Assembly: GCA_964543905.1 (NCBI GenBank)
Contig: CAZIZO010000017.1
Span: 1-64,000 of the forward strand
DNA length: 64,000 bases
Direction of reading: 5' to 3'
Source: GCA-016699835 sp964543905
GTDB taxonomy: Bacteria > Planctomycetota > Phycisphaerae > Phycisphaerales > UBA1924
The stretch's first letter is position 1, and the number at the start of each line of letters is the position of its first letter. The position numbers and the translations under genes are program-made. Under the pieces are notes generated by a model. It ran no database searches. It was given only the letters and a program-made list of their open reading frames with translations, and was not told the DNA's origin. This document shows, one piece after another, positions 41,563 through 51,908 of this stretch.

Positions 41563-42393
41563 TCATCTGTTCCGATCGTTCGCCTTATCTGGGCCGCCCA
41601 CCCGACGCAGCACGCACGCATGGGGACTTCGCCCCCGGCACATCTTGCGCTCGTAGTTCGTCCCCACCGTCTCTCCCTCCCCGGTCCATTCCGGAGCCGC
41701 GAACGCCATCCGCTCGAACAAGGGAGGACGCCCCGTCGACCCATCCTCGCACGTCACGCGGGCAAAGTGCTCCTCGTCCCACGCCCACAGTTCGTCGTGA
41801 TCCGTCACCACGCGCAGTTCACCACCCGGCGCGAGCACCCGGTGCGCCTCGAGCAAAAACCGATCCTGGATCACCCGATTCTTGTGATGCTTCTTCTTCG
41901 GCCACGGATCCGAGAAATACAGATGAATCACCCCGAGGACCCCGTCCGGGCATCGCCACCGCACAAACTCCGTCGCGTCCGCTCGCAACAGCCGGACGTT
42001 GCGCAACCCTCGCCGTCGTATGCGATCGGCCGCATAGTAATAAATCTCCGGCTCCCACTCGATCCCCAGGATGTTCGTCCCCGGGTTCGCCGACCCGTGC
42101 TGCAGCAGGAACGACCCCTTCCCGCTCCCGATCTCCAACTCCAACACCCGCGTCGGATCGGGAAACCAACGCCTCGGATCGAGCCGCCCCGCATGCGGGT
42201 CCGTCAACACCGCGTCCGGCAGCGGCGGATACTCCGCCGACGAGAGCCCCACCACGCCCGGGGCGTCATCCAGCGACCGACCTCGACCAAGATCCGACGA
42301 CACCAGCATCCTCCGGAACAGGGGAGGCAGCGTACGCCACCGCAAGCCCCCACGCCCCTCGGCCCGTTCGTATTCCGACCCGCGCGGTTTCAT
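41563..42393 (-). CDS. trmB: tRNA (guanine-N7)-methyltransferase
   Basis: A 276-residue enzyme that methylates G46 of tRNA. The SAM loop LELEIGSGKGSFLLQ, the block LGIEWEPEIYYYAADRI and the signature HLYFSDPWPKKKHHKNR are diagnostic. About 60 residues precede the usual core, so the true start could be an ATG 28 codons further in. ATG 42393 has GGGGAT upstream. The gene is divergent from prkA across a 152-base region and ends 67 bases before the histidine kinase start. Confidence 0.93.
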   Translation of the reverse strand: MKPRGSEYERAEGRGGLRWRTLPPLFRRMLVSSDLGRGRSLDDAPGVVGLSSAEYPPLPDAVLTDPHAGRLDPRRWFPDPTRVLELEIGSGKGSFLLQHGSANPGTNILGIEWEPEIYYYAADRIRRRGLRNVRLLRADATEFVRWRCPDGVLGVIHLYFSDPWPKKKHHKNRVIQDRFLLEAHRVLAPGGELRVVTDHDELWAWDEEHFARVTCEDGSTGRPPLFERMAFAAPEWTGEGETVGTNYERKMCRGRSPHACVLRRVGGPDKANDRNR

Positions 42394-42545
42394 GATCCCC
42401 GGGCCGTTTTCGGACGTATAAAGGGGGGGCCAGATTTCGCTCCATCGGCATCGTTTCTCGGAATCCTCCGACCGATAGCACTTCACGCTCCGCGCCGAGG
42501 GAGCGCGAGGTTCGTCCGGTCCAACCGCTTTCGCGGGAGTTCACC

Positions 42546-44687
<2,142 letters not shown>

Positions 44688-44744
44688 GCGCGTCCCCCCT
44701 CGCCAGCCCCCGACCGCCGACCGCTCCCCTCTCGCCCAAAATCA

Positions 44745-44778
44745 AACGAAGCCGCGGGCTTGCGCCTGCGGCTTCGTT
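44745..44778 (+). terminator. Intrinsic terminator of prkA
   Basis: A perfect 11-bp stem, AACGAAGCCGC/GCGGCTTCGTT, with a 12-base loop, followed by CTTGTTTC. Confidence 0.75.
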
Positions 44779-45067
44779 CTTGTTTCGCCCAGTGCCTCTC
44801 GGCCTGGGCGATCACTCGCAACGCGGACCCTCGGAGGAAACAGGTCGACGGCTCCCCCCCGAATCTGACGGTCCTCAACGCTTGATCCAGGCAGAGCCTC
44901 TCCCTACTGGCCGATGCCCGCGTTGCCTCAGGCTCCGAGCGTACCACCAAACGCGCCAAAGTTGAACCCCTCGCGCCAAAGTTCACCAACTTCTCACGCC
45001 ATTCCATGGTTTCCCGGGCACCTCGCCATCGCCCATGAGCACCAACTCATTCCCAGAATCAAATGGG
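44779..45067. other. Intergenic region with no recognised feature
   Basis: Between the prkA terminator and the stop of the PilZ gene I see no coding frame with family-like content, no further strong hairpin and no convincing promoter. Confidence 0.6.
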
Positions 45068-45472
45068 TTATTCCCCCCATCCCCCGAACTTCGTCAGGTC
45101 CGCACCCGCCCTCAAGCACCGCGAGATTTCCGAGATCGCCCCCTGAACCTCCGGCAACGGCTTCACGAACTCCAGACCGATCTGGTGATGGAACATCCCA
45201 TCCCGCCGCCGCCATCGGCACACCACCATGATCGATAACTCCGTCGCGCCTCCCAGGATCGTTAGAAAGAACACCTCGCCCTGGTTCGGCGGCTTGATCC
45301 CGCATCGCACCCGCATCCCCGACGCCGACAGGTCCAGCACCGGCCCCCAGTCCGTTTCGATCCCGCTCGCCGTCAGCCGCGCATGCCGACGCATCTCTTC
45401 GCCGCCACGGGGCGAGGGCGCGACGGACGTCTTCGTCGAGTTGGACGGGCGAGGACCCACGACTCGATTCAT
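45068..45472 (-). CDS. PilZ domain protein
   Basis: A 134-residue protein whose residues ~27-115 form a PilZ domain: the c-di-GMP contacting RRHAR and DLSASGMRV correspond to RxxxR and (D/N)xSxxG, and GLEFVKPLPE closes the barrel. It would change conformation when c-di-GMP rises. It has no output domain, so it presumably acts on another protein. An HD-GYP phosphodiesterase is encoded at 29857. ATG 45472 begins the fold with a short polar lead. Confidence 0.82.
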   Translation of the reverse strand: MNRVVGPRPSNSTKTSVAPSPRGGEEMRRHARLTASGIETDWGPVLDLSASGMRVRCGIKPPNQGEVFFLTILGGATELSIMVVCRWRRRDGMFHHQIGLEFVKPLPEVQGAISEISRCLRAGADLTKFGGWGE

Positions 45473-45582
45473 CGGCGCGCCATCCACGCCCCACCCACCC
45501 GGTGTGAGCAGGCCCACCCACCCGCGTTCGGAAGAATCCGATCGATCCCGCGTTGCCGCCGGTTCTCGGGCGATCCTCCGCG

Positions 45583-46488
45583 TTATCGCGCCAAGGGCAC
45601 CACCTGCGCCAACGCCTCCTCCGGCCTCGGCGGATGCTCCAGATCGATCGGCAGGTACACCCCCCGCGCGTGGTCGCTGTTCAAAACCACCGCGTTCGGC
45701 GGCACCAACATCGCCCCATGCTCCACCTTCTCGTGGCCCAGGATGAACAAGTTGACCCCCCACCGCTCCACCAAGTCCTCCAGCCCCTCCGCGTCGTACC
45801 CGCGACCCCACACCATCATGTACGCCGATCCCGTCCGTGGCTGATAGTCCGCTTCCTCAATCTCCCGGAACAAAATCCCCGGATCAAACCGGTTCATGAT
45901 CGCCGCCTGCGGCAGGCTGTGCGCGCACAAGACGTCCCCCTTCGGCGTCACCACCCGCAGCGCCAGCGGCATCGAACGCACAAACTCCGCGATCGCCTCG
46001 TGGATCCGCTCCGCCTCGCCCCCGAAGATGTAGTCCACACCCTTGTTGAACGCCTCCACCACGCGCACACCGTCCTTCACGATCCCCGCGCCCGCGATCT
46101 GCGCCAGTTCGTGATTGCCCAACAGCACGTGCACGTACTCCGGATACCTCGCCTTGAGGTCCGCCACCTTCACCAGCGCGCGGTAACTGAAGTCCATCCC
46201 GTGATACAGCCGGTCCGGATGGATGATCTCGTGCAACAGCAGATGCGACAGCGCCGGGGACGACGGGTGCGCGGGCCTCCCGTCCTCATCCGCCATGTGC
46301 GCCGCACGAACCAACTTCTCAAAGTGCACCGGATTGTCGTGCAGGTCCCCCGTTGCGATCAGCGTGCCGGGTGACGTGATGCGGTCGATGGACCCCTCCC
46401 GGCATGAGGCCGAGCGATTCGCCCTCGCGCCCGCACGCAGGCGCTCGACGATCGTGTCGGCGTTCTGCAAATCCAGGCCTTGGCTCAC
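45583..46488 (-). CDS. Calcineurin-like metallophosphoesterase
   Basis: A 301-residue phosphoesterase of the PPP/diadenosine-tetraphosphatase type. The metal ligands are in IATGDLHDNPVHF, LLGNHELAQ and, C-terminal, ILGHEKVEHGAM; the site is complete in outline. HAHSLP-like CAHSLPQAA supplies a further His. GTG 46488 overlaps the stop of the kinase gene (GTGA), so a Ser/Thr kinase and a phosphatase are coupled. It could reverse that kinase's phosphorylation or hydrolyse a nucleotide. Confidence 0.85.
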   Translation of the reverse strand: MSQGLDLQNADTIVERLRAGARANRSASCREGSIDRITSPGTLIATGDLHDNPVHFEKLVRAAHMADEDGRPAHPSSPALSHLLLHEIIHPDRLYHGMDFSYRALVKVADLKARYPEYVHVLLGNHELAQIAGAGIVKDGVRVVEAFNKGVDYIFGGEAERIHEAIAEFVRSMPLALRVVTPKGDVLCAHSLPQAAIMNRFDPGILFREIEEADYQPRTGSAYMMVWGRGYDAEGLEDLVERWGVNLFILGHEKVEHGAMLVPPNAVVLNSDHARGVYLPIDLEHPPRPEEALAQVVPLAR

Positions 46489-47540
46489 GTGCCCCCCGCC
46501 GGTCCCTTCGACCCCATCGACGGGTCGCCCGAACGCGAGCCCTGGTTGATCGCACGCATCCCCATCCCCGATGAGCCGCCCGAGGACCCGCCGCTCCCCA
46601 TCGACGGCATGATCCCCGACGAACTCGGGCTCCCGCGAGACACCGGCGACCCGCTCCCCATCGAGCCCGACCGCTGGTTCCGCGCCCGAAGAACGCCCAG
46701 CACCAGACGCAACTGGTCCACCACCTCGCCCATGTGCGCCGGCCGCTTCTCGTGGTCCGCCTCCACGCACTGCAGGATCAGGTCATTCAACTTCGGCGGC
46801 ACCGCCGCGTTGAACTGCGTCACCGGCTTCGCCTTGTCCAGCAGGTTGTCGTCCACCCGGCTCACCAGCGCGTCGCTCTTCGCCAGCGCCGTCGGGATGA
46901 ACGTCCCCGTCAGCACCCAGTACATCGACGCCCCGATGTTGTAGATGTCCGTCTTGGGCGTGATCGCCCGCCGGTGCACCTGCTCCGGCGCGATGTAGTC
47001 CGGCGTCCCCTGGATCCGCTCCTTCACCGTCCCGATCTTGCAACTCTGCCCAAGATCGATGATCTTCGCCACGTTCTCATCGCACACGATGATGTTGTTG
47101 GGCTTCATGTCCGCGTGCACGTAGCCCTTGTCGTGCATGTGCTTGAGGCCCTCGCACGTCTGGATGAAGAGATCGAGGAACAGGTCCAGGTCCGCCCGCG
47201 GCGGCTGCTTCTCCATGCTGATCCCGTCCACGAACTCCATGATCAGGATGATCGCCTGCAGCGACAACAGCCGCTTCTGCTTGATCACCTTCTCGATCCG
47301 CCGGACCGCCGGATGCCGCAGCGCCGACGCCACCTCATACTCGTGGAGCGCCTGATCCAGGAACCGCGTGTCCTTGTGCCCCTCCCGGTGCACGTGCTTG
47401 AGCGCCCACACTTCCTGCGTCCGCGGGTCCTTGACCAGATAGATCTCCGAGGCCGCGCCCACGCCCAAGGGCTGGATCACGCGATACCCCTCGACCATGT
47501 CGTTTGCCTTGAACTCGAACTGGTCCCCTGCTTCTGTCAT
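46485..47540 (-). CDS. Soluble Ser/Thr protein kinase
   Basis: A 351-residue Hanks-type kinase without a membrane span. The glycine loop LGVGAASEIYLV (25-36), K48 in VWALKHV, catalytic D144 in VHADMKPNN (HAD in place of HRD) and D162 in IIDLGQS (DLG for DFG) are all present, with APE as IAPEQ. The C-terminal ~70 residues are low-complexity Gly/Ser/Met. It would phosphorylate proteins such as those read by FHA domains; an FHA-GspE ATPase is encoded at 20058. ATG 47540 directly precedes the fold. Its stop overlaps the phosphoesterase start. Confidence 0.92.
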   Translation of the reverse strand: MTEAGDQFEFKANDMVEGYRVIQPLGVGAASEIYLVKDPRTQEVWALKHVHREGHKDTRFLDQALHEYEVASALRHPAVRRIEKVIKQKRLLSLQAIILIMEFVDGISMEKQPPRADLDLFLDLFIQTCEGLKHMHDKGYVHADMKPNNIIVCDENVAKIIDLGQSCKIGTVKERIQGTPDYIAPEQVHRRAITPKTDIYNIGASMYWVLTGTFIPTALAKSDALVSRVDDNLLDKAKPVTQFNAAVPPKLNDLILQCVEADHEKRPAHMGEVVDQLRLVLGVLRARNQRSGSMGSGSPVSRGSPSSSGIMPSMGSGGSSGGSSGMGMRAINQGSRSGDPSMGSKGPAGGT

Positions 47541-47807
47541 CCACGCTCGCTCAATCAATGACCAACACCACTCGACACCGCGACCCCCGGACACGCCACG
47601 ACCGATCGCCTCGCGCCTTGAACCCCAACGATATGAAGCCCACGTGCGTTCGTCGCGTCCAAACACACGCCGTACTTCATTTTCCTGCGTCGAGCCGCCC
47701 GGCGCGAAGCCTCCTCCTCACGCCGCGTCTAACCAAGGGCTGATCAAAGCAAAGCCGAGGCCGCACACCGTGCGGGAACGCGATCATGAACGACGCAAGC
47801 CCGGCGA

Positions 47808-48512
47808 TTATCGACGAGCCGCCAAGCCCTGACGGAATGACCGCTCCGGGAAGAGTTGCCCGGGCGATTTGGTCTTCGAAACATCGCGGGCCAGGTACAC
47901 CTTGTCGCGACCGATGCCGCACTGCTTGCTGAGCATCGCGACCAGTTCTTCCAGCCTCGCCATCTGCGCCTCCGTCGGCGCCCGGCGCTCGCCGTCCCCG
48001 ACGAGGCAAATCCCGATGGTCGTCTTGTTCCACTCGTCCGCGTTCGTCCCCACCACGTGCGCGCCGAACTGCTGATCGCGCCAACGACGCGACACGAACA
48101 GTTCGCCGTCTTCCATCCCCGTCCCGTTCCCGATGACGAAGTGATAGCCCAGGCCCTTCAGGCCCACGCGCCGCGCCTCCGCGTCCAGCGCGTCCGGTGA
48201 GCCCGAGACGCTCCCGCTGTGGTGGATCACGATCCCGCCCCAGTTGTCCTTCAGCGGGTTCCGCGTCTCGAAGATCGAGCCCATCGTCGTGGGCGTCCGC
48301 GTCGCGATCAACGGCGGGACCGACAGCCCCTCCAGCCGATGCGCGGGCGAACGGTCCAGCATGAACAGCATCCCGCCCACCAACGTCATCGACGCCATCA
48401 GCGAGCCCCACACCACCCGCGCCCGCGGCGCGACGTTCCCCAGAAGCCCCGCGCCCAGACGCTGGACAACCTTCTTCTTGCGGCGACTCGTGGTGGCAGA
48501 CGGACGAGACAT
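47808..48512 (-). CDS. Membrane-anchored N-acetylmuramoyl-L-alanine amidase-like protein
   Basis: A 234-residue protein with a basic N-terminus, one membrane span (SLMASMTLVGGMLFML) and an Amidase_2/PGRP-like domain. The zinc-type residues are in IVIHHSGSVSG and GAHVVGTNADEWN; YHFVIGNGTGMEDGELFVSR and TTIGICLVGDGE are conserved blocks. It would cut the peptide from the glycan of peptidoglycan, or bind muropeptides if the third ligand is altered. ATG 48512 follows a ribosome-site-poor leader. Confidence 0.85.
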   Translation of the reverse strand: MSRPSATTSRRKKKVVQRLGAGLLGNVAPRARVVWGSLMASMTLVGGMLFMLDRSPAHRLEGLSVPPLIATRTPTTMGSIFETRNPLKDNWGGIVIHHSGSVSGSPDALDAEARRVGLKGLGYHFVIGNGTGMEDGELFVSRRWRDQQFGAHVVGTNADEWNKTTIGICLVGDGERRAPTEAQMARLEELVAMLSKQCGIGRDKVYLARDVSKTKSPGQLFPERSFRQGLAARR

Positions 48513-48695
48513 GGCGTTGGCTTTCAACTTCCGATCCCGGCGGCGCGTGCGGGGTGTTCCGCATCCGTCGCTCCGTGGAGTGTCGGTCCCACTCATATCG
48601 GCGTGACCGAACAAGGTTATTCAAAGGTCTCAAACTCGGCGCGGTTTTTTTCTCGCTTCTCAACGCGAATTGTTCCCGCCGCTCACGCCAGCCGG

Positions 48696-48938
48696 TTATT
48701 CACGCGTCAGTAAGCGTGAACGGATATTCGGCCTGCGCTGCCCGAACTCGTCGAAGACGTACGGCTCCGCACGCTTGTCCCGGACCGCGTCGTAGCGATC
48801 AAACTGGCTCCGCGCCTCATCCGGACCAAACAGCGCCTTCTTGCACCCGCCCGAAATGGTGCTCCCCAAAAGCGTGGCAACCACCAACGCCCCACGCGAC
48901 GCCCAACCTCTTGTGCGATGTCCCACCGTTGACCCCAT
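48696..48938 (-). CDS. Small lipoprotein
   Basis: An 80-residue exported lipoprotein. GALVVATLLGSTISGGC is a hydrophobic signal with a Cys to be acylated. The mature part (PDEARSQFDRYDAVRDKRAE and PYVFDEFGQRRPNIRSRL) is short, charged and has the look of a conserved planctomycete family without known role. I choose ATG 48938; the frame is open further upstream but without sense as protein. Confidence 0.65.
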   Translation of the reverse strand: MGSTVGHRTRGWASRGALVVATLLGSTISGGCKKALFGPDEARSQFDRYDAVRDKRAEPYVFDEFGQRRPNIRSRLLTRE

Positions 48939-48987
48939 TCGTCGATCCGTACAAACGCCGTGTCCACAGCATGCCAACACCAAAAGC

Positions 48988-49022
48988 AGTGTACCGCCCC
49001 TCACCGGATGGGGCGGCACACT
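48988..49022 (-). terminator. Intrinsic terminator after trmL
   Basis: On the minus strand a stem of GTGT with one mismatch and CCGCCCC/GGGGCGG is followed by GCTTTTGG. It lies about 130 bases after the trmL stop. Confidence 0.6.
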
Positions 49023-49149
49023 GCAAGGAGAGAGATGAGACTTTCTTGGAAGGTCCGGCTCGTGGGTCGCTCGCCGTTCCTCGCCTCTTTGTACTTCCCA
49101 CCCCGCATCATGGTTCGCTCTCGGATCATTCCACACCACGTATTTCTTA

Positions 49150-49659
49150 TCAGATCAGGTGTCCATTCGGGTCGAATTGGACCTCGCCCCGCACAGAACA
49201 CTGACGAACCGCCTCATACACCGCCGCACACACCGCCGTCGCGAGATTCAGCGATCGCTCGCCGACCGCCATCGGGAATCGCACCAGGCGCTCCGGATGG
49301 GCGTGCAGAATCGCGTCCGGCAGGCCTCGCGTCTCGGAACCAAAGACCAGGTGATCCCCCACGCGGAACTCCGCGGCGAAGACGCTCCGCGACGTCTTCG
49401 TCGTGAACAGCCACCGCCGCGCCGCGGGCGCGGCAGCCACATACCCGGCCCATGTCGCGTGCTCGCGCACCTCCAACCGAGGCCAATAGTCCAGCCCCGC
49501 CCTCCGGCACGCCTTCTCCGAGAGGTCAAACCCCAACGGATGGATCAGGTGCAGCGCGCTCCGCGTCGCCACGCACGTCCGACCGATGTTTCCCGTGTTG
49601 TTCGGGATCTCCGGCTCGTGCAGCACCACATGAAAGAACGCCGACCTCGACACGCTCAC
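49150..49659 (-). CDS. trmL: tRNA (cytidine/uridine-34-2'-O)-methyltransferase
   Basis: A 169-residue SPOUT methyltransferase modifying the wobble base of tRNA-Leu. HEPEIPNNTGNIGRTC, LVFGSETRGLPDAIL and VRFPMAVGERSLNLATAV are the knot motifs. The ATG overlaps the stop of the upstream gene (ATGA at 49656), so translation is coupled to a secreted thioredoxin-like protein of no obvious functional link. Confidence 0.95.
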   Translation of the reverse strand: MSVSRSAFFHVVLHEPEIPNNTGNIGRTCVATRSALHLIHPLGFDLSEKACRRAGLDYWPRLEVREHATWAGYVAAAPAARRWLFTTKTSRSVFAAEFRVGDHLVFGSETRGLPDAILHAHPERLVRFPMAVGERSLNLATAVCAAVYEAVRQCSVRGEVQFDPNGHLI

Positions 49660-50942
49660 TTCTGCCGTGCCTTCACGTACTCTTCCTCCGCTCGACGCCG
49701 CGCCAGGACGCCCGGATCATTCTCCAGCATCGTGAGCAACGCCCCCGTCGGGTCCATCGCCTCGGTGGTCGACCACCAGTGCGCCAGCCCATCCGTCCCG
49801 ATCAGGATGTAGAACGGCACCGGGAACTCGTTCTGATTCCCCACCACCGAGTTGAACAGCGAGTTGCTCGCGTCCAGCACGAACGCGTGCTTCGTCTGCC
49901 TGGCCTTCGCGAAGTCCTGCATCCGCGTCCGCAACTTCTCCGGGTCCTTGTCCTCCTCCGACAGTTGCTGCGCGTTGTTCGTCGGCACCACCAGCGCCCC
50001 CACCACCACCAGGTCCCGACCATACTGCCGTTGCAGCAGGTCCGCCCGCGGCATCTCCCGCTCGAACGACTTGATGTACCTCGGGTGCCACAGGTACACC
50101 AACGTCACCCGCCCGTTCATCTCCGGCTTCTTCGGGAAAAAGTCCGTGTCGCTCGGCAAACTGATCGGCTTCGGCTCCGGCTTCTTGTTCTCCGTCCCGA
50201 ACTGCTGCGCGTTCGGGTCCCTCGGCACCTTCGGCCACTTCGCCCGCTGATACGCCTCGGGCGATGGCTTCGCGAACGGCAACTCCGGGATGTTCGTGTA
50301 GTCCAACTGCTGGTTGATCGACTCCGCCCTCCGCAACTCGGCCTCCGCCGCCGCCTTCTCCGCCGCCAGACGCTCGTTCACCTTCCCCGCATCCCCCGCC
50401 GATTCCGCCAGCAGCGACTCGACCGCGCCCTGCACCGTTTCCGTCGTGATATCCGCGAACCGCAACTGCCCGGCCTTGTCGATCACGTAGAAATCGGGGT
50501 CCGCGTCCGACTTGATCGCCGACCGGAACTCCCCCTTCGCATCGTGCGCCAGGAACAACTTCGCCCCGTCCCCCGCCTTCGGCTTGTTCGCCTCGTCCCA
50601 TCCCTTCACCGCGTGCGCACACACCACCACCAACCCGTCCTTGGCCTTCGCTTCCGCCAACCGCTTCGCCAGGTCCAGCGCCTTCTGCGACGTCGGCACG
50701 TAGTCCGCCCACGTCAGGACGAGCACCACCTTCCCAGCCGTCTCCGCCGACGTGAGCCCGCTCGTGTTCTTCCAATCGCTCAACTTCCCCCACGCTTCCG
50801 CGGGAAAGGGCTTGAGTTCCATCTTGTTCAGGTCCGCCCGTCGCGGGCCATCCCCTTCACGGATCGGCTGAAAACTCTGGGCATGCACCCCGCCCGTCAG
50901 GGCAATCAAGGCGGCAATCGCAACGGCACGACGAATCGTCAT
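49656..50942 (-). CDS. Secreted protein with two thioredoxin-like folds
   Basis: A 428-residue exported protein. The signal peptide is MTIRRAVAIAALIALTGG with cleavage after HAQ-region VHA. The N-terminal domain (about 60-200) has the thioredoxin-like strand KVVLVLTWADYVPTSQKALD and VVCAHAVKGWDE, and a helical linker (around 205-300) precedes a second domain (VTLVYLWHPRYIKSFEREMP, FILIGTDG-like FYILIGTDGLAHWW). Neither domain has a CxxC pair, so redox activity is unlikely. Role unknown. ATG 50942 is directly before the signal peptide. Confidence 0.7.
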   Translation of the reverse strand: MTIRRAVAIAALIALTGGVHAQSFQPIREGDGPRRADLNKMELKPFPAEAWGKLSDWKNTSGLTSAETAGKVVLVLTWADYVPTSQKALDLAKRLAEAKAKDGLVVVCAHAVKGWDEANKPKAGDGAKLFLAHDAKGEFRSAIKSDADPDFYVIDKAGQLRFADITTETVQGAVESLLAESAGDAGKVNERLAAEKAAAEAELRRAESINQQLDYTNIPELPFAKPSPEAYQRAKWPKVPRDPNAQQFGTENKKPEPKPISLPSDTDFFPKKPEMNGRVTLVYLWHPRYIKSFEREMPRADLLQRQYGRDLVVVGALVVPTNNAQQLSEEDKDPEKLRTRMQDFAKARQTKHAFVLDASNSLFNSVVGNQNEFPVPFYILIGTDGLAHWWSTTEAMDPTGALLTMLENDPGVLARRRAEEEYVKARQK

Positions 50943-51046
50943 TGGTGAACCCTCGTTGAAAAACGGGTGAACGAGCCCCGGACTGTACCAGATCGACTCC
51001 GACCAGACCATCTCTTGGACGCCCGAACCCCGCCTTTGTTCGGGCT

Positions 51047-51880
51047 TTACGCGCCCACGTCGAACAATCGGTGCAGCGCGATCGCGCACGCCACGTTCGC
51101 GTTCAGCGAATCCGCCTCGCCCCGGATCGGTATGCGGACTCTCCGCGACGCCGCGGCCATCGCGCCCGCCGTCAGCCCCGCACCCTCCGCCCCGATCACG
51201 ATCGCCGGCCTCTTGATCGGTGGAAGTTTGGTGATGTCCTCCGACCCCTCCCCGGGCGTCATCGCGAGCGTCTCAAACCCCGCCGCCCCGATGGTCCGCA
51301 GCGCCCCGGGCCAGTCGCGCGCCACCGCATACGGAATGTGCAGCACGTGTCCGATCGAGATCCGCACCGACTTGCGATAGAGCGGGTCACAACACCGGGG
51401 CGAGAAGACCACCCCGACCCGAGGGCCCGCCAGGCACGCGATGTTGCGAAAGACACCCCCAACATTGTCGTGGTTCGTCAGGTCTTCCAGCACCACCACG
51501 CCCCGCACCGTGTCCAGCAACTCGCCCAGTTCCTTGGGCCTCTCCCTCACCGCCACCGCCAACACCCCCCGGTGCAAATCAAACCCCACCATCGCCTCCA
51601 GCATCCCCGGTTCCACCACATACACCGGCGCTCGCACCTGCGCCGCTTCCAAGGACTCCCGCATCGTCCTGAGCCGCGCCGGCGTCACGAGGATCGACCG
51701 CACGTGAAACCGCGATCGCACCAACTCCCGAACCACCAACTCCCCCTCCGCCATGAACAACCCATACGGCGCCCCCCCATCGACCTCCCGGTGCAGGTGC
51801 AACTGCTTCTCCTTCACGTCCACGTAGGGCGCGACACGCGGATCATCGAGCGACGAGATGGGCTGAACATCCAGGGGCAT
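51047..51880 (-). CDS. SpoU/TrmH-family RNA methyltransferase
   Basis: A 277-residue SPOUT enzyme with N-terminal substrate-binding domain (about 1-110; YGLFMAEGELVVRELVRS) and the knot motifs VVVLEDLTNHDNVGGVFRN, PAIVIGAEGAGLT and RIPIRGEADSLNANVACAIA. It 2'-O-methylates rRNA or tRNA; the exact site is not decided. ATG 51880 is listed. A GTG at 51907, two bases after the symporter stop, is equally possible. It is probably cotranscribed with the symporter. Confidence 0.9.
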   Translation of the reverse strand: MPLDVQPISSLDDPRVAPYVDVKEKQLHLHREVDGGAPYGLFMAEGELVVRELVRSRFHVRSILVTPARLRTMRESLEAAQVRAPVYVVEPGMLEAMVGFDLHRGVLAVAVRERPKELGELLDTVRGVVVLEDLTNHDNVGGVFRNIACLAGPRVGVVFSPRCCDPLYRKSVRISIGHVLHIPYAVARDWPGALRTIGAAGFETLAMTPGEGSEDITKLPPIKRPAIVIGAEGAGLTAGAMAAASRRVRIPIRGEADSLNANVACAIALHRLFDVGA

Positions 51881-51908
51881 CCTCGCGGTCGATCGTACCG
51901 CCGCCACC

